A stretch of 64,000 nt of DNA from the NCBI GenBank assembly GCA_043513815.1, contig CP121313.1, forward strand, positions 1,612,001 to 1,676,000. The letters run 5' to 3'. This DNA is from JANQIO01 sp043513815 (GTDB lineage Bacteria; Pseudomonadota; Gammaproteobacteria; Pseudomonadales; Halieaceae). Below are positions 17,174 through 24,659 of the stretch, piece by piece. A model generated the notes under the pieces. The model did no database searches. It was given only the letters and a program-made list of their open reading frames with translations, and was not told where the DNA came from. Position 1 is the first letter of the stretch; every line of letters begins with the position of its first letter. The translations under genes were made by a program, and so were the position numbers.

Positions 17174-17589
17174 AGACTGACATCGAGGAACGTCGTAGGA
17201 AATATTTCCTCGACAAACGCAGCAGAACTCTTGCGCTCCTCTTAGTGAGTTGCGGCATCGTTGGTTCCGTTTGGCTAGCCGACCTACGTAGTTACGGAGA
17301 AGATGATGCCTGGCCATATACATCGGGGCATATCGAGGAGTCTGAGATTGCCCTCGCCACTCGCGGCAAAGGCACGAGTGTAGGATCAATCACCTGGGAG
17401 CTCAGGTTAAGATATAGCTACGAAGTAGGCGAAGATTCTTACTACGGGGCGCGGTACTCTCTTGAAGGGAATCTACAGTCTGCATACCGTGAGGATATAG
17501 TCAAAATTGCCGGTCGGTATCCCAAAGGAACCCGAGTATTTGTCTACTATGATCCAGCTAATCCGAAGAGATCAGTTCTTGTTCGATAG
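17170..17589 (+). CDS. Cassette 5: DUF3592 family membrane protein
   Basis: The protein has 139 residues with one N-terminal helix (about residues 20-36) and an exported beta-rich domain. The DUF3592 pattern is clear: WPYTSGHIEES, then LRYSYEVGEDSYYG, then GRYPKGTRVFVYYDPANPKRSVL at the end. Members are common in integron cassettes and in toxin- or phage-neighbourhood genes, but the role is unknown. The ATG overlaps the attC4 right core. Confidence 0.85.
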   Translation: MKTDIEERRRKYFLDKRSRTLALLLVSCGIVGSVWLADLRSYGEDDAWPYTSGHIEESEIALATRGKGTSVGSITWELRLRYSYEVGEDSYYGARYSLEGNLQSAYREDIVKIAGRYPKGTRVFVYYDPANPKRSVLVR

Positions 17590-17592
17590 TCT

Positions 17593-17679
17593 TCATAACA
17601 AGGCAAGGCTGGCGCTCCGCTGGGACACCCAACCTTCCGCTGCGCTCCAGGTCGGGCGCCCCAGCTTGCGGCGTTAGGC
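17593..17679 (+). other. attC site 5
   Basis: The 87-bp site runs from TCATAAC to GTTAGGC. It is nearly identical to attC3 (8 differences), with the same palindromic arms AGGCAAGGCTGG and CCAGCTTGCGG. Confidence 0.9.
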
Positions 17680-17716
17680 GTCCGTTGCGAGAGCATGACC
17701 AAGGGGGTAGCTAACG

Positions 17717-18121
17717 ATGTCAGAAGCTGAGCTCATTGAGGTTTTCCTAAACTATGTCGCGCTACTCGACTCGCAACTGCTTGGATATATCAGCGTTCTC
17801 TCCGGTTTCATTGTTGTCAGCTACTTCGCAGCATCTAAACTGACGACAGTTCTCGCTGGCATAGTTGTTGCGCTCTACAGCCTTACTTGTGGCTTATTCC
17901 TTACACGTATCGTATTTCTGCGGAAGGACTTCGTGGAATTGCACATGTTTATCGTCGAACAGCGATCTGCCGGTGTCATTGACGTCCCTTGGTTCGGAAC
18001 CAACCCTCCTTGGGCATCCGAGATGCTTAACTATCTGATGATTGGGGTTACTGTAGGCGGGTATCTTGGAAGCGTTTTATTCTTTTTCGTTCAACGCAGG
18101 GGGGCAGATCGTGAAGCCTAA
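17717..18121 (+). CDS. Cassette 6: small membrane protein
   Basis: This is a 134-residue protein with three hydrophobic segments (about residues 20-38, 44-66 and 103-126) and a soluble loop containing VPWFGTNPPWASEM. I recognise no family. The ATG at 17717 lies 37 bases after attC5. The TAA stop lies inside the left core of attC6, as is usual for cassettes. Confidence 0.65.
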   Translation: MSEAELIEVFLNYVALLDSQLLGYISVLSGFIVVSYFAASKLTTVLAGIVVALYSLTCGLFLTRIVFLRKDFVELHMFIVEQRSAGVIDVPWFGTNPPWASEMLNYLMIGVTVGGYLGSVLFFFVQRRGADREA

Positions 18122-18190
18122 CAAGGCCAACAACTATGCGCCTCCGGCGCCGGACGCGCTTGCCGCGCGCCGGTTTTGGCGGCGTTAAAT
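18116..18190 (+). other. attC site 6
   Basis: The cores GCCTAAC and GTTAAAT enclose 75 bp, with GCGCCTCCGGCGC and CCGCGCGCCGG hairpin elements. The central part GCGCCT-CGGCG resembles attC1. Confidence 0.85.
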
Positions 18191-18196
18191 GGCCTT

Positions 18197-18721
18197 ATGA
18201 ATATCGCAACTTGTGCAGGTCTCTGCTTAGCGGTGTTTCTATCCGCCTGCGCTGCTACCGTAGTATCGCGTAATGTACATTTGAAACCTGTGCTTGTTGA
18301 GTCTGAAAGCTGGGGAGACAACTATGCTGTCGATATTAATTGTCCAGATGAGCTTCAGTCTTTTGCGATATCACCAGTCATCCCACTTCCTCCAGTTATT
18401 CCTGGAGGCTTCATTGATGATGATCGCTCAATTGTCCTTGTTCAGACGCCCCACGACTCGTGGGTCACGATGCGCATCTTAGATTCAGCCGGCCGCGATC
18501 AAAATTTATCCCGCCAAGGCTATGAGTACACTGGAGACGGCGAAGCCAAAACCCAAAATGCTACATGGACCTTCAATATTCTTCGAAGCTGCGAAAATCT
18601 CGATGGGCTATCTCTAATTTTCGATGTGCGGCGCACGAAAGGCCCTCGGGCGTCAGCCACATACAAGCTTCAATACTCAGAAGAGGACGCTACATTTGCG
18701 GCCGGATACATTAGGCAGTAG
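18197..18721 (+). CDS. Cassette 7: putative lipoprotein
   Basis: The ATG at 18197 gives MNIATCAGLCLAVFLSAC, a lipoprotein leader with lipobox LSAC. The mature domain (about 150 residues) is beta-rich, with TWTFNILRSCENLDGLSLIF and a second Cys at INCPDE; no family recognised. In-frame starts further left would lie inside attC6. Confidence 0.65.
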   Translation: MNIATCAGLCLAVFLSACAATVVSRNVHLKPVLVESESWGDNYAVDINCPDELQSFAISPVIPLPPVIPGGFIDDDRSIVLVQTPHDSWVTMRILDSAGRDQNLSRQGYEYTGDGEAKTQNATWTFNILRSCENLDGLSLIFDVRRTKGPRASATYKLQYSEEDATFAAGYIRQ

Positions 18722-18724
18722 GCC

Positions 18725-18799
18725 AGTTAACCATTCAAGGCTGCAGGGGCGCTTCGCGCCGGGACCGCTTCACGGCGGCCCCAGCTTGAAGCGTTAAAT
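18725..18799 (+). other. attC site 7
   Basis: The left core AGTTAAC and right core GTTAAAT enclose 75 bp. The arms TTCAAGGCTG and CAGCTTGAA pair well, and GGCGCTTCGCGCC makes the central hairpin. Confidence 0.8.
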
Positions 18800-19145
18800 G
18801 CGCATGAACCACGCTTGGCTTGGCCTAATCTTCCCTATCGCCCTGTTGATCTTGTGCTGGGGCCATATCAGCATCTTCGCGTCGATTTATGGTGATACCC
18901 CGCCCGACCAAAAAGAACCGATCACGCGGTTTGCCGTACGGGCAATGGACTACGACGGCAGCAGCGGCATCGTGCTGGTTCCACTACTATTACTCAGCAT
19001 TCCCGTGCTAATTCTGGGTTGCTTGACTGGTTACTACGAACGACAAACGGATGATCGCGGTGTTAAGTGGATGTGCCGCATGGTTGGCGTTCTGGGAGCG
19101 GTGCTCATCTATGGATTGGTTATGTATGTTCGCTCGCGCACTTAA
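18798..19145 (+). CDS. Cassette 8: small membrane protein
   Basis: The protein has 115 residues with hydrophobic segments near residues 8-30, 58-78 and 90-110. I recognise no family. The ATG at 18798 overlaps the attC7 right core (ATG at 18804 is an alternative). The TAA stop lies in a left-core-like ACTTAAC, the start of a truncated attC. Confidence 0.6.
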   Translation: MRMNHAWLGLIFPIALLILCWGHISIFASIYGDTPPDQKEPITRFAVRAMDYDGSSGIVLVPLLLLSIPVLILGCLTGYYERQTDDRGVKWMCRMVGVLGAVLIYGLVMYVRSRT

Positions 19146-19161
19146 CAAGCGACTGTGGCGC
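19140..19161 (+). other. Truncated attC site (left half only), end of the array
   Basis: ACTTAACAAGCGACTGTGGC has the left core and its adjoining arm, but no matching right half follows. The array therefore breaks off here, 20 bp before the first copy of the 23-bp repeat. Confidence 0.6.
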
Positions 19162-19180
19162 AAGCCCGACTCTAGTGACT

Positions 19181-19222
19181 GGGGCCAGAGTGAGGTTTTT
19201 TTAGGAAACCCTACCCTGGACC
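19181..19222. repeat. Two-copy repeat, copy A
   Basis: TGAGGTTTTTTTAGGAAACC plus CTA (19191-19213) matches copy B at 23063-23085 in 21 of 23 positions, with weaker similarity on both sides. AGGTTT and AAACC(C)T can pair as a hairpin. It lies between the truncated attC and the azoreductase gene. Read as protein it would give WGQSEVFLGNP, but no gene fits. Confidence 0.6.
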
Positions 19223-19232
19223 CATTTGCTGG

Positions 19233-19937
19233 TCACGCATGGGCGATCTCATGCATTGACGACGGAGCCGGGGCTGACATACCAAGTTCTGCTGCGATAC
19301 GTTCGGCCTGATCTTTTGCGCTGGCGACTGACATGCGGTGTCTCTCGTCGCCGAATTCCTGGTATTCGGCGGCAATCTCATAGATAGCACCCGCCCCTAA
19401 ATATTTACTCAGTGTCCTCAGGTGCGGTGCAAGGTGACCGGAATCTTCTCTTATTCCTCCTTTTCCAAAACCAAACTCTCCGCTGGACGTCACAATGATC
19501 AATGTCTTGCCTGAGAGAAGGGGCTGCAATGGGAAGTCCCCTCGAGCGAGATCAAAATCAAACGTTTTGTCTATGCGTACGATTTGATCAAACCACGCTT
19601 TTAGCTGAGCCGGCATACCGTAGTTATACATGGGCGAGGAAATCAGAATCACATCGGCTGCTGACACTTCGGCTATCAGTTTATCTGATAGTGCCAGCCC
19701 CTCTTTCTGTGCCGGGGTCCTGTCTTGCTCTGGGGTAAACACCGCACCAACCCAATCCTGTGTGATGAAGTCAGGTGGATTTACTCCGACGTCACGATAG
19801 ATATACTCATCTTCGGGACGGTTCTTTCTCCATGTATCAATGAATCGCCGAGCGATATTCTTCGATATGGAATCGTGATCCGGGTTTGGGTTCCTGGCAG
19901 CTCTAACGCTGGAATCGACGTGCAGTAACGTGCCCAT
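19233..19937 (-). CDS. azoR: FMN-dependent NADH-azoreductase
   Basis: This flavodoxin-fold enzyme reduces quinones and azo compounds with NAD(P)H. It has 234 residues. The N-terminal MGTLLHVDSSVR is the phosphate-binding strand region, and SPMYNYGMPAQLKAWFDQI with VRIDKTF is the family FMN site. I chose ATG 19937 because it has a GAGGTGA ribosome site and the conserved N-terminus; longer frames would run into the promoter. A divergent LysR gene shares the intergenic region and is its likely regulator. Confidence 0.9.
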   Translation of the reverse strand: MGTLLHVDSSVRAARNPNPDHDSISKNIARRFIDTWRKNRPEDEYIYRDVGVNPPDFITQDWVGAVFTPEQDRTPAQKEGLALSDKLIAEVSAADVILISSPMYNYGMPAQLKAWFDQIVRIDKTFDFDLARGDFPLQPLLSGKTLIIVTSSGEFGFGKGGIREDSGHLAPHLRTLSKYLGAGAIYEIAAEYQEFGDERHRMSVASAKDQAERIAAELGMSAPAPSSMHEIAHA

Positions 19938-20017
19938 GTTAATCACCTCAGTTGATTGATGGCAGGGACCATTTTGTGAGCGCCTGGAGATTCGTACAAA
20001 CGAGAAAGTTGCATCTT

Positions 20018-20038
20018 TAGATGAGTTAAAATCATCTA
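20018..20038. promoter_or_regulatory. Candidate LysR operator between azoR and lysR
   Basis: TAGATGA (20018-20024), seven bases, then TCATCTA (20032-20038) form a perfect interrupted palindrome in the divergent promoter gap. LysR-type proteins bind T-N11-A dyads of this kind, so it could control both genes. Confidence 0.6.
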
Positions 20039-20046
20039 TACTCTCA

Positions 20047-20928
20047 ATGAGCCAGTTGCTGATTTGGAGGTTGGGTTTGCAGGTATCGTTACAGGCGTTG
20101 AAAGCCTTTGAGTCGGCTGCCCGCCAGGGCAGTTTTAAGTTGGCTGCAGAAGAGCTGTCGCTCACGCCGACAGCCATCTCACATCACATTAAAAACCTGG
20201 AAAGTCGGTTGAACGTAAATCTGTTTCACCGACAGGGAAGGCGGATCGCTCTCACCGGAACAGGTGAAAGATTAGCCAAGGCCACCTCGGACGGGTTTCG
20301 CAAGATTGACAGTGCTTTGGAAGAGGTGATGCAGGCTGGCAGTGCCGTGAGGGTGACGACGACGTCTTCATTTGCCGCTATGGTGCTAATTCCTTCCCAG
20401 CATGAATTTGAACAAGCCAACCCCGATATTTCTATAGAAATATCGACCGGCGAGTCGGTCGACAGCCAGTCATACATTATTCCGATTCGGTTCGGTGATG
20501 TCGCTGTCGCTGAGGATTCTGATGTCATTCGATATGAGTCATTCAATGTATTTGGTGCCTATGGAATGACGCCTCCTTCCTGGTCAGATCAACCTGTTAC
20601 CCTTTTTACAACGGCGTGGAAGAATACATCATTGCCGGATCCTCCTCTGGCCGCCTGGCTGGAAGCCAATGGACTGGAGGGGGCTAATATCAAGCTCAAG
20701 AAGCATGATCAGGAGCTTTTCGGAATCCAGCAGGCTATGGCAGAAAATGGACTGGTGTTCTGTTCCACAACACTCACTACACGGCTTCTGCAATCAAACC
20801 TTCTGCAACAATTTGAAACTCGACCGGTCAATTCAGGCTTGTGCTATTACGTACCCAATAAGAACAGTTTTGAAACCAGAGGTGCAGCCAGGTTTCTCGA
20901 CTGGTTGGAAACCGTTTTGAAGCAGTAA
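20047..20928 (+). CDS. LysR-family transcriptional regulator (GcvA-like)
   Basis: The protein has 293 residues. The N-terminal winged helix-turn-helix (residues 13-72) contains LQALKAFESAARQGSF and LTPTAISHHIKNLESRL. The effector domain is the periplasmic-binding-like fold, starting near residue 95 (VRVTTTSSFAAM). The resemblance is to the GcvA subgroup. It is divergent from azoR and likely senses a quinone or electrophile, by inference from the neighbour only. Confidence 0.88.
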   Translation: MSQLLIWRLGLQVSLQALKAFESAARQGSFKLAAEELSLTPTAISHHIKNLESRLNVNLFHRQGRRIALTGTGERLAKATSDGFRKIDSALEEVMQAGSAVRVTTTSSFAAMVLIPSQHEFEQANPDISIEISTGESVDSQSYIIPIRFGDVAVAEDSDVIRYESFNVFGAYGMTPPSWSDQPVTLFTTAWKNTSLPDPPLAAWLEANGLEGANIKLKKHDQELFGIQQAMAENGLVFCSTTLTTRLLQSNLLQQFETRPVNSGLCYYVPNKNSFETRGAARFLDWLETVLKQ

Positions 20929-21095
20929 TTCCTGTCGGAACTTCTGGATTGCGGAGTATTTCCAGAAAAAGGACTTCATCACAAGTTGCTGTAAACGGAA
21001 GGCCTGCCCTACACGGCCGGTTTTCGGGTGAGCGAGGCATTAGTTGCCTTACAAGCGCCACTTCATAGGCGAGACAGGCGTAGTCAGGGCAATTC

Positions 21096-21243
21096 ATGGA
21101 GTCGTTTATCGACTGCCCGGAGTTCGACCTGGTGCGCCGCTGTTTCCTTGCTTGATGGGTGAAAGCCGCGGTTGAAATAAACGACTACGTGGCGTTCTAT
21201 AACGGGGAATGTTTCCACTGCGGAATAGCCAATGAATCACCAT
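21096..21243 (+). pseudogene. IS3-family transposase (OrfB) C-terminal remnant, copy 1
   Basis: The frame reads MESFIDCPEFDLVRRCFLA, a stop, then VKAAVEINDYVAFYNGECFH. This matches the C-terminus of IS3-group rve transposases (MESFF...FYNRxRLHS...SP) with an internal deletion and one nonsense codon. The rest of the 331-bp gap (20929-21259) shows nothing clear. No intact IS or terminal repeats are visible. Confidence 0.65.
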
Positions 21244-21259
21244 AGCGCTCTGAGCCGTT

Positions 21260-22618
21260 GTGCGCCTGAGAAATAGCTTCCTGTTTGGTCTGGCTTTGTC
21301 TGCTACGGCCTGCAGCGTTGGTGATCCGCCGGATCTCGCTATTCACAATATTTCTGTTGTCGATGTTGAGAGTGGGGCCATCGCGCCAAACCTTAGCATT
21401 AGCGTGCACGATGGAGACATTGTCTACGTCGGTCCGGACGCTGATGCGGCGCAGCGGGTGGTGTCAGGTGAGCGCCTCTGGGCGATACCAGGGCTTTGGG
21501 ATATGCATGTTCATGTCTCCGACCCGGGTTTCTTCCCCCTGTTCGTGATGAACGGTGTTGTGGGCGTGCGAGACATGGGGGGCGGTCTCGAAAAGGCCTC
21601 CGATGGTTGCGGCTCAATCGAGATAAATACACTCAAATCATGGCGCAATGCCATCCGGTCAGGTGAGCTTGTTGGTCCGGAGATCGTGCTTGCGGGGCCC
21701 GTGCTTAGCGGTACGGGCGCTCCAGCTTCACTGAGGGCGACAATTCCGGAAGAAGCCCGGTCCGCTGTGGCTACCGTCGCAGCAGCCGGGTCTGATTTCA
21801 TCAAAGTGTACGAGGACATCCCGCCGGCTGCTTTGTCAGCGCTTGCAGCAGCAGCCAGCGAAGCTGAGCTGAATTTCGCCGGCCACGTTTCCGAGGAGAC
21901 GCTAACGATTCTGGAGGCTCTAGAGCTGGGGCAGCGATCGGTAGAACATGTGAGAGCGCACCTGCTTCTATGCTTTGCGGAAACGCAGCCTGAACTCGAA
22001 CAACTCTACGTTTCCGATGACTGGAATGCCCAAGACAGGGCGTGGGCCCGAAGACACCGGGCGTCTTGCCCCGAGGTCTGGGATGCTTTCCGCAACCGGG
22101 ATGCCTGGCTAACACCCACGCTAGTGGTGCAGGAAGCGCTTGAGATAGGCGCTACGGCAGATTTCGTCACAGATGCGCGCCGATTATCATTGCCCGACGC
22201 TGTCCTTCAATCCGTCGAAGAACGAGGACAGGTCCTCGCTGAGCGCACGCCCGAAGCGCTGCGGGAGGTTCAAAACTGGAATGGGTACATACATCGCCTC
22301 GTGAGGCGGGCTGATCAGGAAGGAGTGCGAATGCTCGCAGGTTCTGATGCCGCCTGTGAGGGCGTCATTCCAGGCTATGGGTTACACCGGGAGCTCGAGC
22401 TGTTGGTGCAGGCTGGGCTAAGCCCGCTGACCGCACTGCAAGCCGCTACTCTCGAGCCCGCGCGCTATTTTCAGCGCCACGATCAAGCTGGACAGCTTAA
22501 AAGTGGTTTTCAGGCTGATATCGTGCTGCTTCGCCGAAATCCGCTGGAAGACATTTCTGCCGTCTCAGACGTCTATGCTGTAATTATTGACGGCGAGATT
22601 GCCTTCATTGCGGACTAG
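21260..22618 (+). CDS. Amidohydrolase family lipoprotein (imidazolonepropionase-like)
   Basis: The protein has 452 residues from a GTG start. The leader FLFGLALSATAC carries a lipobox, so it is probably an exported lipoprotein. Metal-site motifs of the amidohydrolase superfamily appear in order: DMHVHV, DFIKVYED (bridging Lys), NFAGHV, SVEHVRAH and LAGSDAAC, with the C-terminal PLTALQAATLEPARYF region. Relatives include exported peptidases and dipeptidases; the substrate cannot be told. An IS3 fragment lies just upstream, suggesting acquired DNA. Confidence 0.85.
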   Translation: MRLRNSFLFGLALSATACSVGDPPDLAIHNISVVDVESGAIAPNLSISVHDGDIVYVGPDADAAQRVVSGERLWAIPGLWDMHVHVSDPGFFPLFVMNGVVGVRDMGGGLEKASDGCGSIEINTLKSWRNAIRSGELVGPEIVLAGPVLSGTGAPASLRATIPEEARSAVATVAAAGSDFIKVYEDIPPAALSALAAAASEAELNFAGHVSEETLTILEALELGQRSVEHVRAHLLLCFAETQPELEQLYVSDDWNAQDRAWARRHRASCPEVWDAFRNRDAWLTPTLVVQEALEIGATADFVTDARRLSLPDAVLQSVEERGQVLAERTPEALREVQNWNGYIHRLVRRADQEGVRMLAGSDAACEGVIPGYGLHRELELLVQAGLSPLTALQAATLEPARYFQRHDQAGQLKSGFQADIVLLRRNPLEDISAVSDVYAVIIDGEIAFIAD

Positions 22619-22723
22619 GTGGTGGCTAACCTTGAGCTACGAGTCAGACTCTTCCAAGTGCGACGTCCGCTTGTTCGAATCCAACAGGTTCCAAGAGCCT
22701 GTGCTTGGCTAAGGCGTACCTGC

Positions 22724-22996
22724 ATGCTGAAAATACTGGCCTGGACCGAGTTGCTGCTATCCGTATTGCTACTACTGGTGCCAATCTGGGCAAGTTCAGC
22801 GGCCTGCTACGGCAGGCCCTATGGCTATGATTGTGAATCTTGGCTAATTTTCGGAGTAAACATTTTCATTCCGATTGGGTCGCTGGGTCTTGTCTGTTCG
22901 ATCTGGTCACTGAAGTCGGCATCCTGGCGCCCGCAAATTGTAGGGGTTGCAGGCTTTATGGCTGTAGTGGCTTACTGGTGGCTGCATGCTTTGTAG
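22724..22996 (+). CDS. Small hypothetical membrane protein
   Basis: The protein has 90 residues with three hydrophobic stretches (about residues 4-22, 35-55 and 65-85) and a short loop with three cysteines (SAACYGRPYGYDCESW). I chose ATG 22724; an in-frame extension to 22619 encodes a basic, unlikely N-terminus. I recognise no family. Confidence 0.5.
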   Translation: MLKILAWTELLLSVLLLLVPIWASSAACYGRPYGYDCESWLIFGVNIFIPIGSLGLVCSIWSLKSASWRPQIVGVAGFMAVVAYWWLHAL

Positions 22997-23052
22997 CGCT
23001 AAAAAAAACCATGGCATTCAGGTTTCTCTGAGCCCATGGCCCGGGGGTAAAT

Positions 23053-23094
23053 GGGGTAAGGATGAGGTTTTTTGCGGAAACCCTATTGGGGCGC
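23053..23094. repeat. Two-copy repeat, copy B
   Basis: TGAGGTTTTTTGCGGAAACC plus CTA (23063-23085) matches copy A at 19191 in 21 of 23 positions. As protein it would read WGKDEVFCGNP. It lies 51 bp before the start of the esterase gene, in the same orientation as copy A. Confidence 0.6.
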
Positions 23095-23135
23095 CACTTA
23101 CCAGTCGATCAACGATCAAGGAGTCTGGTCCCTTG

Positions 23136-24327
23136 ATGCCAGCGAAATCATATCTCCGCGTTTTCGGGTTCCTGGTTGCCTTTCTCTCTCTGGATATTGC
23201 CTCCGGTGTCTGCAGTGTTCTGGAGGAGGCGGTTTCAAGTTCAGAAGAGTTGTACTGGCAACGTCTGGACGAGATTCCGCGCCGAGAAAAACTATTCTGC
23301 CGATGTGACCAAAGGTACATATCGGGGTTCTCACGAGCTGGAGGGCATCGAGCACACATTTCATTACGTGGTCGATGTACCGGAAAACTACGACCCTGGT
23401 CGAAAGATGGATTTACATATCTATCTTCACGGGGGAGTAGGGATGTCAGCCAATCGCATATCCACAAGGAAAATGAATCGGCTGGAGAAGCTGAGAATAG
23501 ACGGAGCGATTTCGGTCTATCCGAGTGGCTGGCCCTCTGCCAAGTGGTGGTATGAAAACCAGACCAAAAACATTGCACAGATCATAAAGATCGTTAAGCA
23601 GCGCTACAACATAGATGACAACCGGGTCTTTTTGCATGGCCTTTCCGATGGCGCCGGCGGAGCGTACTACTTCGCCTCACACTACCCGACACCATTCGCA
23701 GGTTTCATAGCATTAGTCGGCTCTCCCCACGTATTACGTCCCAAGCACAGAGTCTACGGAACAACGTTCCCGGGCAATTTCATCAACAAGCCGATTTTTG
23801 CGGTGAACACCAAAGATGATCATCTGTTTCCTGCAGATTCTGTAGAAGGCCTGTTTGATGCCGTGAACAGTAGCGGGGGCAATATTACTTATTACGCTGA
23901 GCGTGGCGATCACTTTGGCATGCCGTGGCTGGGTGCCAGGAAAATAGACTACGAGAGCTTTGTCGCCAACAATACTCGAAACCCCTACCCGGATTCCCTG
24001 TACTGGCAGATTGATGAGGGGGGCGAATTTGCTCGTATTCATTGGCTCATTCTGCATGGCACGAAAGGGGGCGACAGCGAAAGCGTCGTAGTTGCCAGAA
24101 AGATCGGAAATGCAGTACATCTCAGCTCACAGAATGTCTCTGCGGTCACTTTGCTGATCTCAACCGACCATTTCGATCTGAGTGAGAACATTCAGGTTTG
24201 GTCCAATGAAACCCTGGTTTTTGATGAAGTGGTGAGCCCCGACGTCAATGTGCTCGATAGGTGGTTCAAGGTAGACGAAGACCGGAGCATGTTGTTTGCC
24301 AAGGAGATCTACATCGATTCGCTCTAG
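23136..24327 (+). CDS. Secreted alpha/beta-hydrolase (polyhydroxyalkanoate depolymerase/esterase-like) with probable frameshift
   Basis: The start at 23136 gives a signal peptide (MPAKSYLRVFGFLVAFLSLD) and continues to RLDEIPRRE. The frame then changes at an A5 run (23287-23291), after which NYSADVTKGTYRG and the whole catalytic domain continue to 24327. The hydrolase motifs are intact: YLHGGVG oxyanion region, HGLSDGAGG with the nucleophile Ser, DDHLFPADS and ERGDHFGMPW with the acid and His. One A fewer would give one continuous protein of about 396 residues. Either a sequencing error or a real mutation explains it; ATG 23176 alone would give no signal peptide. Confidence 0.75.
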
Positions 24328-24398
24328 TTAAGCGGGTCAGAGCCCTTTAAAGGTCTAAAGTGCGTGTGGTAGAGGGCTGAGTCCAAGTTATTTGGTTC

Positions 24399-24512
24399 TT
24401 CCAAACCTGCAAAAACGAAAAGGTTCGGCGTCGCACATTTGCTTCCGATGTGGACGCCGCGGTTGAAATTATCGACTGCGTGGAGTTCTATAACAGGGAG
24501 CGTCTTGACTAA
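24399..24512 (+). pseudogene. IS3-family transposase (OrfB) C-terminal remnant, copy 2
   Basis: The frame reads FQTCKNEKVRRRTFASDVD then AAVEIIDCVEFYNRERLD and a stop. It fits the IS3-type C-terminus and is related to copy 1 (VKAAVEINDYVAFYNGECFH). The rest of the 332-bp gap 24328-24659 shows no gene. Confidence 0.7.
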
Positions 24513-24659
24513 CCACGGACGGTCTATCGATTAGCCGGCAGATACTGTTGCTTCTCCTGTGGGCCCCGCCTACCGTTTCCTTCCAGGCTGCTCGCTAAAC
24601 ATGCAGGGCCATGAGCCAGCCAATATGATGGATCGATATTCACCAAGCTGGAGATCAGC

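Larger units (their letters stand above)
15294..19161 (+). mobile_element. Integron-type gene cassette array without integrase (CALIN)
   Basis: Eight small same-strand genes alternate with seven complete attC-like sites of 60-87 bp and one truncated site. Each site begins with a core of the type RYYYAAC (GCCTAAC, GCATAAC) and ends with GTTRRRY-like sequence (GTTAGGC, GTTATGC, GTTAAAT), with imperfect palindromes between. No tyrosine recombinase (IntI) is encoded in the window. The cargo is unrelated gene to gene and of different base composition from the flanking core genes, as in chromosomal integrons. Confidence 0.85.

Noticed and set aside
22640..22700. tRNA 3'-like sequence with GTTCGAATCC
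   Set aside because: The T-arm does not pair properly and no acceptor or anticodon arm can be built, so I do not call a tRNA or att site.
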